64,000 nt of DNA from Pandoraea commovens (GTDB lineage Bacteria; Pseudomonadota; Gammaproteobacteria; Burkholderiales; Burkholderiaceae): NCBI RefSeq assembly GCF_902459615.1, contig NZ_CABPSA010000008.1, positions 62,001 to 126,000 on the forward strand, written 5' to 3'. The notes below the pieces were generated by a model. The model ran no database searches. It was not told the origin of the DNA and worked only from the letters and a program-made list of their open reading frames with translations. Position 1 is the first letter of the stretch; each line of letters begins with the position of its first letter. Both the position numbers and the translations under genes were made by a program. Positions 37,269 to 46,638 of this stretch are shown piece after piece.

Positions 37269-38090
37269 TTACGGACGGCTGAAACCGAAACGCTGGAACG
37301 TGGCCTGAGCCGTCGGCGTTTGCAGGAATTTGAAGAACGGATCGGCGTCGGCGCGGTTGGCCTGCTTCGTCACGGCCACCGGGTAGACGATCGGTGCATG
37401 GCTGTCGGCCGGGAACGTCCCGGCGATGCGCACGCGCTTCTCGGCGTTGGCGTCCGTCTTGTAGACGATGCCGTACGGCGCTTCGCCACGGGCGACCAGC
37501 AGCAGCGCGTTGCGCACGTTGTCGGCGGCGGCCACCTTGCCCTGCACCTTCGACCAGATGCCGAGTTTCTCGAGCGCAGCCTTGCCATAGAGGCCAGCCG
37601 GTACGTGAGCGGGGTCCCCCATTGCAAGCTTGCCGTTGCCCAGCTTCGCGTCGAGATCCGTACCCGACTTGAGGTCGACGTCACCCGAGGTCGTGGCGGG
37701 CGCGATCAGCACCAGTTCGTTGCCGAGCAGGTTGGTGCGGGTCTTCGTGTCGATCAGGTCGTGCTTTTGCGCGTAGTCCATCCAGTCCTGGTCGGCCGAG
37801 ATGAAGACGTCGGCGGGCGCGCCTTTCTCGATCTGACGGGCGAGCGTCGAGCTTGCACCGTACACGAGCACCGGCTTCTTGCCCGTTTCCTTGGTGTAGG
37901 CGGCCGACAGGTCGTCGAGGGCATCCTTCATGCTGGCGGCAGCGAACACTTGCTGGGCTGCGGCGTGGCCAGCAAACAACAGGCTGGCGCCGACGGCGGC
38001 AACGCCGAGGGCGCGGCGCAGCATCGTGCCGGGGGTATTCGAGGCTTGGGACGTGTGGCTAACAGTGACAGTGGTTGCGACAGCTTTCAC
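37269..38090 (-). CDS. modA: Molybdate-binding periplasmic protein
   Basis: This is the substrate-binding protein of the molybdate transporter. After a signal peptide (LGVAAVGASLLFAGHAAAQQ) it has the ModA motifs VFAAASMKDALDDLSAAYT, GASSTLARQIEKGAPADVFI and the GDPAHVPAGLYGKAAL segment. Two starts are possible: the GTG at 38090, which has GGAG nine bases upstream and gives 273 residues, or the ATG at 38024, which gives 251 residues and a more normal signal peptide but has no binding site. I list the GTG with low certainty on the start only. Confidence 0.93.
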   Translation of the reverse strand: MKAVATTVTVSHTSQASNTPGTMLRRALGVAAVGASLLFAGHAAAQQVFAAASMKDALDDLSAAYTKETGKKPVLVYGASSTLARQIEKGAPADVFISADQDWMDYAQKHDLIDTKTRTNLLGNELVLIAPATTSGDVDLKSGTDLDAKLGNGKLAMGDPAHVPAGLYGKAALEKLGIWSKVQGKVAAADNVRNALLLVARGEAPYGIVYKTDANAEKRVRIAGTFPADSHAPIVYPVAVTKQANRADADPFFKFLQTPTAQATFQRFGFSRP

Positions 38091-38443
38091 GAAAGTGGTC
38101 TCCAGCGTGTGGTGGCAAGGCGGACTCGGCGGGCGCGGAATTCGCCGCGCAGCCTTGAGTCGGCTCATGGATACGGTCGGGCAGCGAGGCCGGACCTTCG
38201 GCTGCGCGGGGTGCGCAACGCGTTGTGTAGGATTATATATAACGGTGCGGCGCTGTACAGCGATATGCCTCATCACGGCATTCGAATGGCGCAGGGCGCG
38301 GCAATGCCGCGTCGCGAAACGGAGAATTCGGGACAATGTGCACGTCCGCCGGACATGGCGAAAGCGAGGATCGGGCGCGACGTCTGCTAATTAATATATG
38401 TAGTAAATCGCGACGGGCCGCGAGCGGGCCCCTTCGTCACATC
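38091..38443. other. Intergenic region between modA and the TetR gene
   Basis: About 350 bases with no supported gene. It is AT-richer than its surroundings near 38225-38245 and 38388-38410. It holds the ModE-like site and presumably the modABC promoter. The TetR gene ends at its right edge. Confidence 0.5.
38221..38244. promoter_or_regulatory. ModE-like operator upstream of modABC
   Basis: CGTTGTGTA and TATATAACG are near-perfect inverted arms (seven of nine positions) separated by six bases. The arm length, spacing and TATATAACG half match the known ModE site format in E. coli. It lies about 130 bases upstream of the modA GTG, in the otherwise gene-free interval 38091-38443. Confidence 0.7.
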
Positions 38444-39100
38444 TCAGACGGCTGCCGTCTGCCCGCCCGGGCGCAACATCGCCGGACTGGTGCGCAGCAT
38501 GTCGAAGAAGCCGTCGACGACGGCGTCGCACTCGGCACCAAGATCGTAGTCCGGCAGGAAGAGCCAGTCCGACATCATGCCGACGACCAGTGCGTGCAGC
38601 ATGATCGCCGCCCGCCGTGTGTCGAGCGCCGCAGGCAACTGACCGCGCTCGATGGCGCGTTCCATGTCACGCGTAATGCGCTGCTTGCCGTCCGCGCAGG
38701 CTTCGCGCTGACGCTCCAGCACCGAGAGCATCTCGTTCGTGTATTCACACTTGTGGAACAGAATGTCCAGCACGCGGCGGCGGCGCTCGTTGCGGGCGGT
38801 TTCCTTGAGCACCAGCTTACAAATCTCGTGCATGCGCTGCATCGGGTCGCCGTCTTCCGGCTCGGTGCATTCCTCGTCGATCATGCGCTCCATCGGCAGA
38901 CGGATGCGATCCGTCATGGCGTTGAAGAGGTCGATCTTGTTCTTGAAGTGCCAGTAAATGGCGCCGCGCGTGAGGCCGGCGGCTTCGGCGATGTCGGCCA
39001 GCGACGTGCGCGACACGCCTTTCTGCGCGAACACCGTCTCGGCGGTGTCTAGCAACAGATTGCGGGTCTCGATCGCTTCTTCTTTCGTTCTGCGGGCCAT
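38444..39100 (-). CDS. TetR family repressor of the efflux operon, AcrR/TtgR-like
   Basis: A 218-residue repressor. The N-terminal helix-turn-helix (about 10-56) reads TAETVFAQKGVSRTSLADIA then AGLTRGAIYWHFKNK, characteristic of the AcrR/MexR-TtgR group controlling RND pumps. The rest is a ligand-binding helical domain. It is divergent from the pump genes, and an AcrR-like palindrome lies in the shared promoter region. Confidence 0.94.
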   Translation of the reverse strand: MARRTKEEAIETRNLLLDTAETVFAQKGVSRTSLADIAEAAGLTRGAIYWHFKNKIDLFNAMTDRIRLPMERMIDEECTEPEDGDPMQRMHEICKLVLKETARNERRRRVLDILFHKCEYTNEMLSVLERQREACADGKQRITRDMERAIERGQLPAALDTRRAAIMLHALVVGMMSDWLFLPDYDLGAECDAVVDGFFDMLRTSPAMLRPGGQTAAV

Positions 39101-39176
39101 CGTCGTGTCACAGGGGCAGCGGAAATTTGTGAAATGTCATGTAAACCGCGCCGCACTATGGTGCGACGCAATGTGA

Positions 39177-39206
39177 TTTACATACATTCATGAATGTATC
39201 TATAAT
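39177..39206 (+). promoter_or_regulatory. Sigma-70 promoter of the efflux operon
   Basis: TTTACA at 39177-39182 and a perfect TATAAT at 39201-39206 are separated by 18 bases. The spacer is almost filled by the palindrome at 39182-39199, so a bound repressor would exclude RNA polymerase. Confidence 0.75.
39182..39199. promoter_or_regulatory. TetR/AcrR operator
   Basis: ATACATTCATGAATGTAT is a perfect 18-base palindrome. It resembles the AcrR operator of E. coli (TACATACATT...AATGTATGTA), placed between the -35 and -10 of the pump promoter and 82 bases from the repressor start. Confidence 0.8.
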
Positions 39207-39589
39207 AGCAGCCGCTTGCTCTATTGCACAGGGACCATTTAAGCTGCCTCCTCTAAGGGATAACTCCCTGACCGGAGAGAGCGAATTGATGAAGCCGCGC
39301 CGCCTGATTGGGGGTTAGGTGCGTGCGTCAAGGTCGCCTGATGTCCCGGAGCCTGTTCGACGATCTCACACGAGTGCCAGCGTGCGCGGCCTGTGCCGCG
39401 CCCGGGGACGTCTTGTTGGCCCGCCCGTCCCATCCGGCGGGCCTGTCTCCGATGGCCCGCTCAACCGGGCCTTTTGGTATTTGCCGCCCGCCTTTGTGCG
39501 ACGGGATTGCGGACCGGCCTTCGCCGTCGCAATCGTCGCAACGTTATTCGTCATTTTGTTTGACCGCATTCCATTTATCGGGGGCGTAT
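39207..39589 (+). other. Long 5' leader of the efflux operon
   Basis: About 380 bases from the promoter to the adaptor start, with no supported gene. It contains two hairpins close together: a perfect 8-bp stem at 39418-39443 and a 6-bp stem at 39454-39471 followed by TTTT. The arrangement resembles a transcription attenuator. Confidence 0.5.
39454..39475 (+). terminator. Leader terminator-like hairpin in the efflux operon
   Basis: GGCCCG-CTCAAC-CGGGCC followed by TTTT in the untranslated leader. It is preceded at 39418-39443 by another perfect GC-rich stem (GGCCCGCC with GGCGGGCC). With only four Ts it may be a partial terminator, possibly controlled. Confidence 0.45.
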
Positions 39590-40831
39590 ATGCACGTCAA
39601 GAGAAGTTCACTGGGGATGGTCACTGCCGTCGCACTCGCGGTATTGACCCTGGCCGCGTGCGGCAAGAAGCCGCAGCAGCCGCAGGCCATGGTGCCGGAA
39701 GTCGGCGTCGTGACACTGCAACCCCAGAGCGTCACGCTGACGACCGACCTGCCAGGCCGTACCGCGCCCTACCGCGTCGCCGACGTGCGTGCGCGCGTCG
39801 ACGGGATCGTGCTCAAGCGCGATTTCACCGAAGGCGGTGACGTCAAGGCTGGCCAGCGTCTGTATAAGATCGATCCGGCAACGTATCAGGCCGCTTACGA
39901 GAATGCCAAGGCAACGCTCGCAAAGGCCGTGGCGAATCAGGCGTCGACCAAGCTGTTGGCCGATCGCTACAAGCAACTGGTCGCCGTCGAAGCCGTGTCG
40001 AAGCAGGACTACGACAACGCGGTCGCCGCAGCACTGCAAGCCGACGCCGATGTGCAAGCCGGTAAGGCTGCCGTCGATACGGCGAAGATCAACCTCGGCT
40101 ACACCGACGTGCCGGCTCCGATCTCGGGCCGCACCGGTCTGTCGCAAGTGACCGAAGGCGCTTACGTGCAGTCCGGCGCCGCTACGCTCATGACGACCGT
40201 GCAGCAGATCGATCCGATGTACGTGGACGTGACGCAATCGGCCGCCGACGGCCTGCGTCTGCGTCGCGCGCTGGCCGACGGCAAGCTGCAAAGCGCCGGC
40301 AAGAACGCTGCCAAGGTCGAACTGACGCTGGAAGACGGCACGAAGTACCCGCTCGAAGGCAAGCTCCAGTTCTCGGACATCACCGTCGACCAGACGACCG
40401 GCTCGGTGACCGTGCGTGCCATCTTCCCGAACCCGAACCGCGAGTTGCTGCCCGGCATGTTCGTACACGCCAAGCTCCAGGAAGGCGTGAAGGACGGCGG
40501 TCTGCTGGTGCCGCAACAAGGCGTGACGCGCGACCAGAAGGGTCAGCCGACGGCACTCATCGTGAACAAGGAAGGCAAGATCGAACTGCGTCAGCTCGTG
40601 ACCGACCGTGCGATCGGCGACAAGTGGCTGGTGAGCTCGGGTCTTGCCGCAGGCGATCAGGTGATCGTGTCGGGTCTTCAGAAGGCGCGCCCCGGTTCGC
40701 CTGCGAAGGCCGTGCCGGCACAGTTGCCGGGTGCTCAGGCGCAACAGCCGGCAGGTGCGAGCGCACCGGCCGCTGCCAGCGCTTCGGGTGCCTCGCAGGC
40801 CGACGCCGCCTCGAGCGCCAAAGCCCAATAA
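39590..40831 (+). CDS. RND efflux periplasmic adaptor, AcrA/MexA-like
   Basis: A 413-residue membrane-fusion lipoprotein that links the inner-membrane pump to the outer-membrane channel. The lipobox LAAC puts the lipidated Cys at 24. Barrel-sandwich halves lie around 60-100 (DVRARVDGIVLKRDFTEG) and 175-210 (NLGYTDVPAPISGRTGLS), with a helical hairpin between them. It ends with an Ala/Pro/Gln/Ser-rich tail. GGGGGC precedes the ATG at 39590, which is chosen over upstream starts because the signal begins there. Confidence 0.95.
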   Translation: MHVKRSSLGMVTAVALAVLTLAACGKKPQQPQAMVPEVGVVTLQPQSVTLTTDLPGRTAPYRVADVRARVDGIVLKRDFTEGGDVKAGQRLYKIDPATYQAAYENAKATLAKAVANQASTKLLADRYKQLVAVEAVSKQDYDNAVAAALQADADVQAGKAAVDTAKINLGYTDVPAPISGRTGLSQVTEGAYVQSGAATLMTTVQQIDPMYVDVTQSAADGLRLRRALADGKLQSAGKNAAKVELTLEDGTKYPLEGKLQFSDITVDQTTGSVTVRAIFPNPNRELLPGMFVHAKLQEGVKDGGLLVPQQGVTRDQKGQPTALIVNKEGKIELRQLVTDRAIGDKWLVSSGLAAGDQVIVSGLQKARPGSPAKAVPAQLPGAQAQQPAGASAPAAASASGASQADAASSAKAQ

Positions 40832-40846
40832 CGCGGAGCCTTATTC

Positions 40847-43800
40847 ATGGCAAAGTTTTTTATCGATCGCCCGATCTTTGCTTGGGTGATCGCCATTGTC
40901 ATCATGCTGGCCGGTGCGCTTTCGATTCTGAAGCTGCCGGTCTCGCAGTACCCGCCGATCGCACCGCCGTCCGTGCAGATCACCGCGACCTATCCGGGCG
41001 CTTCGGCGCAGACCGTGCAGGATACGGTCACGCAGGTGATCGAGCAGCAGATGAACGGTATCGATCACCTTGAGTACATGTCGTCGACGTCCGACGGCTC
41101 GGGTACCGCCCAGATCACGCTGACGTTCGCTCAGGGCACGAACCCGGACATCGCCCAGGTGCAGGTGCAGAACAAACTGCAACTTGCCACGCCGCTGCTG
41201 CCGCAGCAGGTGCAACAGCAGGGTATCAAGGTGGCGAAAGCGACCAAGAACTTCCTGCTGGTGATCGGCGCGTATTCCGATGACGGCAATATGACCGACA
41301 TCGACCTGGCGAACTACATTGCAGCCAACGTGCAGGATCCGATCAGCCGTGTGAACGGTGTGGGTCAGGTCCAGCTGTTCGGTTCGCAGTACGCCATGCG
41401 CGTGTGGGTCGATCCGCAGAAGCTCAACGGCTACAACCTGACGGTCATCGACGTCTCGAACGCCATTCAATCGCAGAACGTGCAGATCTCGGCCGGTGAG
41501 CTGGGTGGCGCGCCTGCGGTGAAGGGCCAGCAGCTCAATGCGACCGTGACGGCGCAAAGCCGTCTGCAAACGCCGGAGCAGTTCCGCAAGATTCTGCTCA
41601 AGGTCAACAAGGACGGCTCGCAAGTGCGTCTGGGTGACGTGGCGCGCATCGAGCTGGGCGGCGAGTCGTATCAGGTCGTGGCACGTTACAACGGCAAGCC
41701 GGCCGCCGGTCTGGCGATTACGCTGGCCACCGGTGCGAACGCGCTGCAGACGGCCACCGCCGTCAAGCAGGCAGTCACCGAACTCGAACCGTACTTCCCT
41801 CAGGGCATGAAGGTCGACTATCCGTACGACACCACGCCGTTCGTGAAGATCTCGATCGAGGAAGTGATCAAGACCCTCATCGAAGGTATCGTGCTCGTGT
41901 TCCTCGTGATGTATCTGTTCCTGCAGAACCTGCGGGCAACGATCATCCCGACGATCGCGGTGCCGGTGGTGCTGCTCGGTACGTTCGGCATCATGGGTGC
42001 GGCGGGCTTCTCCATCAACACGCTATCGATGTTCGGCCTTGTGCTCGCCATCGGTCTGCTCGTCGACGATGCCATTGTGGTGGTCGAAAACGTCGAGCGG
42101 GTGATGGCGGAAGAAGGGCTGAGTCCAAAAGAAGCGACGAAGAAAGCGATGGATCAGATCGTCGGTGCGCTGGTGGGTGTGGCGCTCGTGCTCTCGGCCG
42201 TGTTCGTGCCGATGGCATTCTTCGGCGGCTCGACCGGTGCTATCTATCGTCAGTTCTCGCTGACCATCGTGGCGGCCATGGCGTTGTCGGTGCTTGTGGC
42301 TATCGTGCTCACGCCGGCCATGTGCGCAACGATCCTCAAGCCGATCAAGAAGGGTGAGGTTCACGAGAAGCGCGGCTTCTTCGGCTGGTTCAACCGCAAG
42401 TTCGACAGCGGTTCGAAGGCCTATCAGGGTCAGGTGGAGCGCTTGCTCAAGCGCACCACGCCGCTCTTGATCGTCTACGTGGTGATCGTGGCGGTCGTCG
42501 GCTTCCTGTTCGTGCGTATGCCGACGGCGTTCTTGCCGGACGAAGACCAGGGTTACTTCTTCAACCTTGTGCAATTGCCGCCGGGTGCGACGCAGGAGCG
42601 TACGCTCGACGTCATGAAGCAGGTCGAGAAGCATTACCTCGAGAAGGAAAAGGACTCGGTTCGTTCGATCTTCACGGTGACGGGCTTCGGCTTTAACGGC
42701 CGTGGTCAGAACGTGGGTCTGGCGTTCACGATGATGAAGCCGTGGGAGGACCGTCAGGCATCCGACCTCAAGGTGCAGGCCGTGATTGCGCGTTCCTACC
42801 AGGCGTTCGCCAGCGTGAAGGACGCCATGATCTTCGCGATCAACCCGCCGTCGGTGCCGGAACTCGGTAACGCGGGCGGTATCGACTTCGAGTTGCAGGA
42901 TCGTGCAGGTCTGGGTCACGACGCCCTGATGGCCGCCCGTAATCAGTTGCTGGGCATGGCGGCGAAGAACCCGAATCTGGCGAACATGCGCCCGAACGGT
43001 CTGGACGACACGCCGCAGTACAAGGTCGACGTCGACGAAGAAAAGGCCGCTGCACTGGGTCTGTCGATTGCCGACGTGTACCAGACGTTGTCGGCATCGT
43101 GGGGCTCGTCGTACGTGAACGACTTCATCGACCGCGGTCGTGTGAAGAAGGTGTACGTGATGGCGGAACCGAAGGACCGGATGCTGCCGCAGGACATCAA
43201 CAAGCTCTTCGTGCGTAACAGCAGCGGGACGATGGTGCCGTTCTCGGCCTTCGCCACGGGCAAGTGGACGTACGGTTCGCCACGTCTGGAACGCTACAAC
43301 GGTGTGCCTGCCGTGGAAATTCAGGGTATGCCGGCACCGGGCAAGTCGTCGGGCGACGCGATGAAGGCGGTGGAAGAAATCGCGAAGCAACTCCCGCCGG
43401 GTATCGGTCTGGAGTGGACGGGGCTGTCGTTCGAAGAGCGTATTTCGGGCTCGCAGGCACCGGCGCTGTATGCGATCTCCATCCTGATCGTGTTCTTGTG
43501 CCTGGCTGCCTTGTACGAAAGCTGGTCGATCCCGTTCTCGGTGATTCTGGTGGTGCCGCTGGGCGTGTTGGGTGCACTGCTGGCCGCCACGTTGCGCGGG
43601 TTGTCCAACGACGTGTACTTCCAGGTGGGTCTGCTCACTACCGTGGGTCTGTCGGCGAAGAACGCAATTCTGATCGTGGAATTCGCCAAGGATCTGCAAG
43701 AGCAGGGCCGCACGCTGATGGAAGCGACGATGGAAGCCGTGCGACTGCGTCTGCGACCGATTCTGATGACGTCGATGGCGTTCATTCTCGGTGTGCTGCC

Positions 43801-44026
43801 GCTGGCGATCTCCAACGGGGCCGGTTCGGCTTCGCAGCACGCCATCGGTACGGGCGTGATCGGCGGTATGCTCGCCGCGACGTTCCTCGCGATCTACTAC
43901 GTGCCGGTCTTCTTCGTGTTGGTGCGTAAGCGCTTCGCCCATGAGGATCTGGACACGGTGGAACATCCGGAAGCGCGTCATGAGAACCCGGACGCAACCA
44001 ACGGTCCCGCCAAGGAAGGAAACTGA
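40847..44026 (+). CDS. RND multidrug efflux pump inner-membrane transporter, AcrB/MexB-like
   Basis: A 1059-residue trimeric proton antiporter of the hydrophobe/amphiphile efflux-1 family, with 12 transmembrane helices and two large periplasmic loops. It opens [17 protein letters not shown] and has the proton-relay Asp pair in [17 protein letters not shown] in TM4. It also has the [17 protein letters not shown] segment in TM10, where the relay Lys lies. It starts 15 bases after the adaptor gene. Confidence 0.97.
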   Translation: MAKFFIDRPIFAWVIAIVIMLAGALSILKLPVSQYPPIAPPSVQITATYPGASAQTVQDTVTQVIEQQMNGIDHLEYMSSTSDGSGTAQITLTFAQGTNPDIAQVQVQNKLQLATPLLPQQVQQQGIKVAKATKNFLLVIGAYSDDGNMTDIDLANYIAANVQDPISRVNGVGQVQLFGSQYAMRVWVDPQKLNGYNLTVIDVSNAIQSQNVQISAGELGGAPAVKGQQLNATVTAQSRLQTPEQFRKILLKVNKDGSQVRLGDVARIELGGESYQVVARYNGKPAAGLAITLATGANALQTATAVKQAVTELEPYFPQGMKVDYPYDTTPFVKISIEEVIKTLIEGIVLVFLVMYLFLQNLRATIIPTIAVPVVLLGTFGIMGAAGFSINTLSMFGLVLAIGLLVDDAIVVVENVERVMAEEGLSPKEATKKAMDQIVGALVGVALVLSAVFVPMAFFGGSTGAIYRQFSLTIVAAMALSVLVAIVLTPAMCATILKPIKKGEVHEKRGFFGWFNRKFDSGSKAYQGQVERLLKRTTPLLIVYVVIVAVVGFLFVRMPTAFLPDEDQGYFFNLVQLPPGATQERTLDVMKQVEKHYLEKEKDSVRSIFTVTGFGFNGRGQNVGLAFTMMKPWEDRQASDLKVQAVIARSYQAFASVKDAMIFAINPPSVPELGNAGGIDFELQDRAGLGHDALMAARNQLLGMAAKNPNLANMRPNGLDDTPQYKVDVDEEKAAALGLSIADVYQTLSASWGSSYVNDFIDRGRVKKVYVMAEPKDRMLPQDINKLFVRNSSGTMVPFSAFATGKWTYGSPRLERYNGVPAVEIQGMPAPGKSSGDAMKAVEEIAKQLPPGIGLEWTGLSFEERISGSQAPALYAISILIVFLCLAALYESWSIPFSVILVVPLGVLGALLAATLRGLSNDVYFQVGLLTTVGLSAKNAILIVEFAKDLQEQGRTLMEATMEAVRLRLRPILMTSMAFILGVLPLAISNGAGSASQHAIGTGVIGGMLAATFLAIYYVPVFFVLVRKRFAHEDLDTVEHPEARHENPDATNGPAKEGN

Positions 44027-44029
44027 CCT

Positions 44030-45511
44030 ATGAAGCACAAAGCATTGCCGATGGCCTTGGCGGCAGCGTTCCTGGCAGGCTGTACCCTCGCGCCGCACTA
44101 TGAGCGGCCCGAGGCACCGGTCGCCACGTCGTTCCCCACGGGCCCGGCTTACAAGACGCCCGGCGCGGCGAACCAGAACGGCGCCGCCGACAGCAATGTC
44201 GTGGCTGCCGATCTGGGATGGCGAGATTTCTTCGCCGATCCGCGTCTGCAAAAGCTGATCGAGATCGCGTTGGAGAACAACCGCGATTTGCGTGTCTCGA
44301 TGCTCAACGTCGAAGCCGCACGTGCGCAGTACCAGATCCAGCGCTCGGCGCTGCTGCCCTCGGTGGGGGCGGCAGGTCAGGCGTCGGTTCAGCGCTCGCC
44401 GGCGGATCTGTCGTCGTCGGGTCGCGCGGGTATCAGCCGCAGCTATCAGGTCGGCGTGGGTTTCACGTCATACGAACTCGATCTGTTCGGTCGCATCCAG
44501 AGCCTGAAGGATCAGGCGTTGGAATCGTACCTGGCGAGCGAGGACACGGCCAAGGCGGCGCATATCACGCTCGTCTCGGAAGTGGCGACGGCATACCTCA
44601 CGTGGCTGGCCGATCAGGAGCTGCTCAAGCTCACGTCGGACACGCTCAAGAGCCAGCAATCGTCGTATAACCTGACCAAGCGCAGTTTCGACGTGGGCAC
44701 GGCCTCCGGGCTGGACCTGCGTCAGGCGCAAACGCCGGTCGATACGGCGCGTGCGAACTTCGCGCAGTACACGCGTCAGGTGGCGCAGGACGAAAACGCG
44801 CTGGCGCTGCTTATCGGCCAGCCGTTGCCGGCCGATTTGCCGCCGGCACGTCCGCTCGACGGGCAGGGCCTGCTGGCCGATCTGCCTGCCGGGCTGCCGT
44901 CGGACTTGCTGCTGCGTCGCCCCGACGTGACGGCTGCCGAGCACACGCTCAAGGGCGCCAACGCGAACATCGGTGCAGCACGTGCGGCGTTCTTCCCGTC
45001 GATTTCGTTGACGGCGAATGCTGGTACGGCGAGTGCATCGCTGAGCAATCTGTTCAAGGGCGGGCAGGGCGCATGGTCGTTCGCACCGACCATCACGCTG
45101 CCGATTTTCGCGGGTGGGCAGAACATCGCCAACCTCGATCTGGCCAAGGTGCAGAAGCGCATCGAGATCGCCAACTACGAGAAGGCGATTCAGACGGCGT
45201 TCCGCGAAGTGTCGGACGGACTGGCTGCACGCGGCACGTTGGACGATCAGATTGCGGCGCAGGAATCGCTCGTGAAGGCGAGCGACGAGAGCTACAAACT
45301 CTCGGACCTGCGCTACCGCAATGGCGTCGACAGCTATCTGAACGCATTGGTCGCGCAACGCTCGCTGTACTCGTCGCAGCAAACGCTGATCGCGACGCGT
45401 CTGGCGCGCTGGACCAACCTCGTCACGCTGTACAAGGCGATGGGCGGCGGTTGGGAAGAACGCTCGGCACCTGCGAACGCAGGCACGGCGTCGGCAGCCT
45501 CTGCGTCGTGA
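44030..45511 (+). CDS. Outer-membrane efflux channel, OprM/NodT family
   Basis: A 493-residue TolC-like outer-membrane lipoprotein. The lipobox LAGC gives lipidated Cys18. Two repeated helical regions have ENNRDLRVSMLNVEAARAQY and the SLTANAGTASASLSNLF segment, with LRRPDVTAAEHTLKGANANI typical of the NodT subgroup. It starts three bases after the transporter and completes the tripartite pump. Confidence 0.96.
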   Translation: MKHKALPMALAAAFLAGCTLAPHYERPEAPVATSFPTGPAYKTPGAANQNGAADSNVVAADLGWRDFFADPRLQKLIEIALENNRDLRVSMLNVEAARAQYQIQRSALLPSVGAAGQASVQRSPADLSSSGRAGISRSYQVGVGFTSYELDLFGRIQSLKDQALESYLASEDTAKAAHITLVSEVATAYLTWLADQELLKLTSDTLKSQQSSYNLTKRSFDVGTASGLDLRQAQTPVDTARANFAQYTRQVAQDENALALLIGQPLPADLPPARPLDGQGLLADLPAGLPSDLLLRRPDVTAAEHTLKGANANIGAARAAFFPSISLTANAGTASASLSNLFKGGQGAWSFAPTITLPIFAGGQNIANLDLAKVQKRIEIANYEKAIQTAFREVSDGLAARGTLDDQIAAQESLVKASDESYKLSDLRYRNGVDSYLNALVAQRSLYSSQQTLIATRLARWTNLVTLYKAMGGGWEERSAPANAGTASAASAS

Positions 45512-45531
45512 TGTAAGGTTCGATGATCGAG

Positions 45532-45562
45532 AAAAAGCGCCCGGCCATGCCGGGCGTTTTTC
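45532..45562 (+). terminator. Rho-independent terminator of the efflux operon
   Basis: An 8-bp GC stem (CGCCCGGC with GCCGGGCG), a 3-base loop, and flanking A5 and T5 tracts, 20 bases after the channel stop codon. Confidence 0.92.
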
Positions 45563-45799
45563 TTTGAGGCGTCCGGTCCGTCGCGATCGTTTCGTAACAA
45601 TCGACTCAGTTCCCGAGAGGTTTAGACGCGGGGTTCTACGCTGGCCCCTACCTTGCGTAGGCCATCGTCGCTATCCTTGTTCGCGTTGTATTCGCAACAT
45701 CCCGAGCGTCGACGCATGTGCCGCATTTGATCTGGCGGATTTTGCCCGGTCGTCGCGCGGGTCACTTATAAGCTGACTGTTTTTCCAGGGAGAGACACC

Positions 45800-46057
45800 A
45801 TGAGCGATCTTCAAGCCCGCTTCGACGAGGCGGTAGCCCAATCCAAGACGCTGCCCGAACGCCCCGACAATCTGACGCTGCTGCGTATTTATGCGCTGTT
45901 CAAGCAAGGTACGGAAGGCGACGTTTCCGGCTCCCGCCCCGGTGCGATGGACTTCGTCGCCCGCGCTAAATTCGACGCCTGGGAAATGCTCAAGGGCAAG
46001 TCGAAGGAAGAAGTGCAGACGGCCTACGTCGAACTCATCGATTCCCTCAAGGCGTGA
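45800..46057 (+). CDS. Acyl-CoA-binding protein
   Basis: An 85-residue four-helix protein of the ACBP family, which binds medium- and long-chain acyl-CoAs in the cytoplasm. The conserved segments are LLRIYALFKQGTEGDVSG, the PGAMDFVARAKFDAWEML block and KEEVQTAYVELIDSL; the YALFKQ and KFDAW residues contact the CoA. GGGAGAG precedes the start. It stands alone between two terminators. Confidence 0.95.
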   Translation: MSDLQARFDEAVAQSKTLPERPDNLTLLRIYALFKQGTEGDVSGSRPGAMDFVARAKFDAWEMLKGKSKEEVQTAYVELIDSLKA

Positions 46058-46120
46058 TGACGATGCATGGCGCGTTGGCAGTGTGCGATGTGCCATAGGC
46101 GAGCATCGATGAGAAGAAAG

Positions 46121-46147
46121 ACGGCGACCTCGGTCGCCGTTTTTTTT
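46121..46147 (+). terminator. Rho-independent terminator after the acyl-CoA-binding gene
   Basis: A perfect 8-bp stem (ACGGCGAC with GTCGCCGT), a 4-base loop and a run of Ts at 46140-46147. Confidence 0.92.
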
Positions 46148-46290
46148 GCGCGGCGGATGTGACGTGTTTGAAGAGTGAGGTGGCGCATAACGGGGTGGGT
46201 TTTGCGGTGCTGTCCGATTGGTTGGGAGCGGGCGATGCGCGACGATGAACACGTCGTCAACTCGCCATCAACGAGCCAAGGAGCCACGCC

Positions 46291-46638
46291 ATGCAACAGG
46301 ATCGTCATCACATGCTGCAACGTATCGGGCATCACACGTCACGCGTTGTACGAGGCAATCGTGTGCGTGCATCGTCCCCACCCACACCACTCACACCACC
46401 GACGCCACCGACACGCCCGAGACCGCACGTGTGTTGTCGCCGCGCGATGCGAGGGGCGGCGCTGCTCGACGTCTTGTTCACGATGACCGCGCTCGTCGCC
46501 GGTGCGCAGGGCTTCGCACACTGGCAAGCGGCGGGCGGCGTGTCGTCGGCCTCAGGGGTTGTTGCGCACAACGTGGTCACAACCGCATTGCCTTCGCCTT
46601 CGATGCACGCCCTCATGGCTGTCGACCGTTTGCCATGA
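46291..46638 (+). CDS. PilV-like minor prepilin, short
   Basis: A 115-residue protein whose second half begins RGAALLDVLFTMTALVAGAQ, a type III prepilin sequence like PilV (usually G-F-x-x-x-E; here G-A-A-L-L-D). Only about 60 residues follow the prepilin motif, much less than a normal PilV. The start at 46291 has AAGGAG seven bases upstream but gives a 53-residue His/Pro/Arg-rich leader, far longer than usual. An ATG at 46447 would give a 63-residue protein with a normal leader. It overlaps pilW by four bases. Confidence 0.6.
   Translation: MQQDRHHMLQRIGHHTSRVVRGNRVRASSPPTPLTPPTPPTRPRPHVCCRRAMRGAALLDVLFTMTALVAGAQGFAHWQAAGGVSSASGVVAHNVVTTALPSPSMHALMAVDRLP

Noticed and set aside
42023-44251. 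Long open frame (over 700 codons) antisense to the AcrB-like gene
   Set aside because: It is rich in Arg, His and Gln as expected for the complement of high-GC coding sequence, has no recognisable domain, and lies wholly opposite a certain gene.
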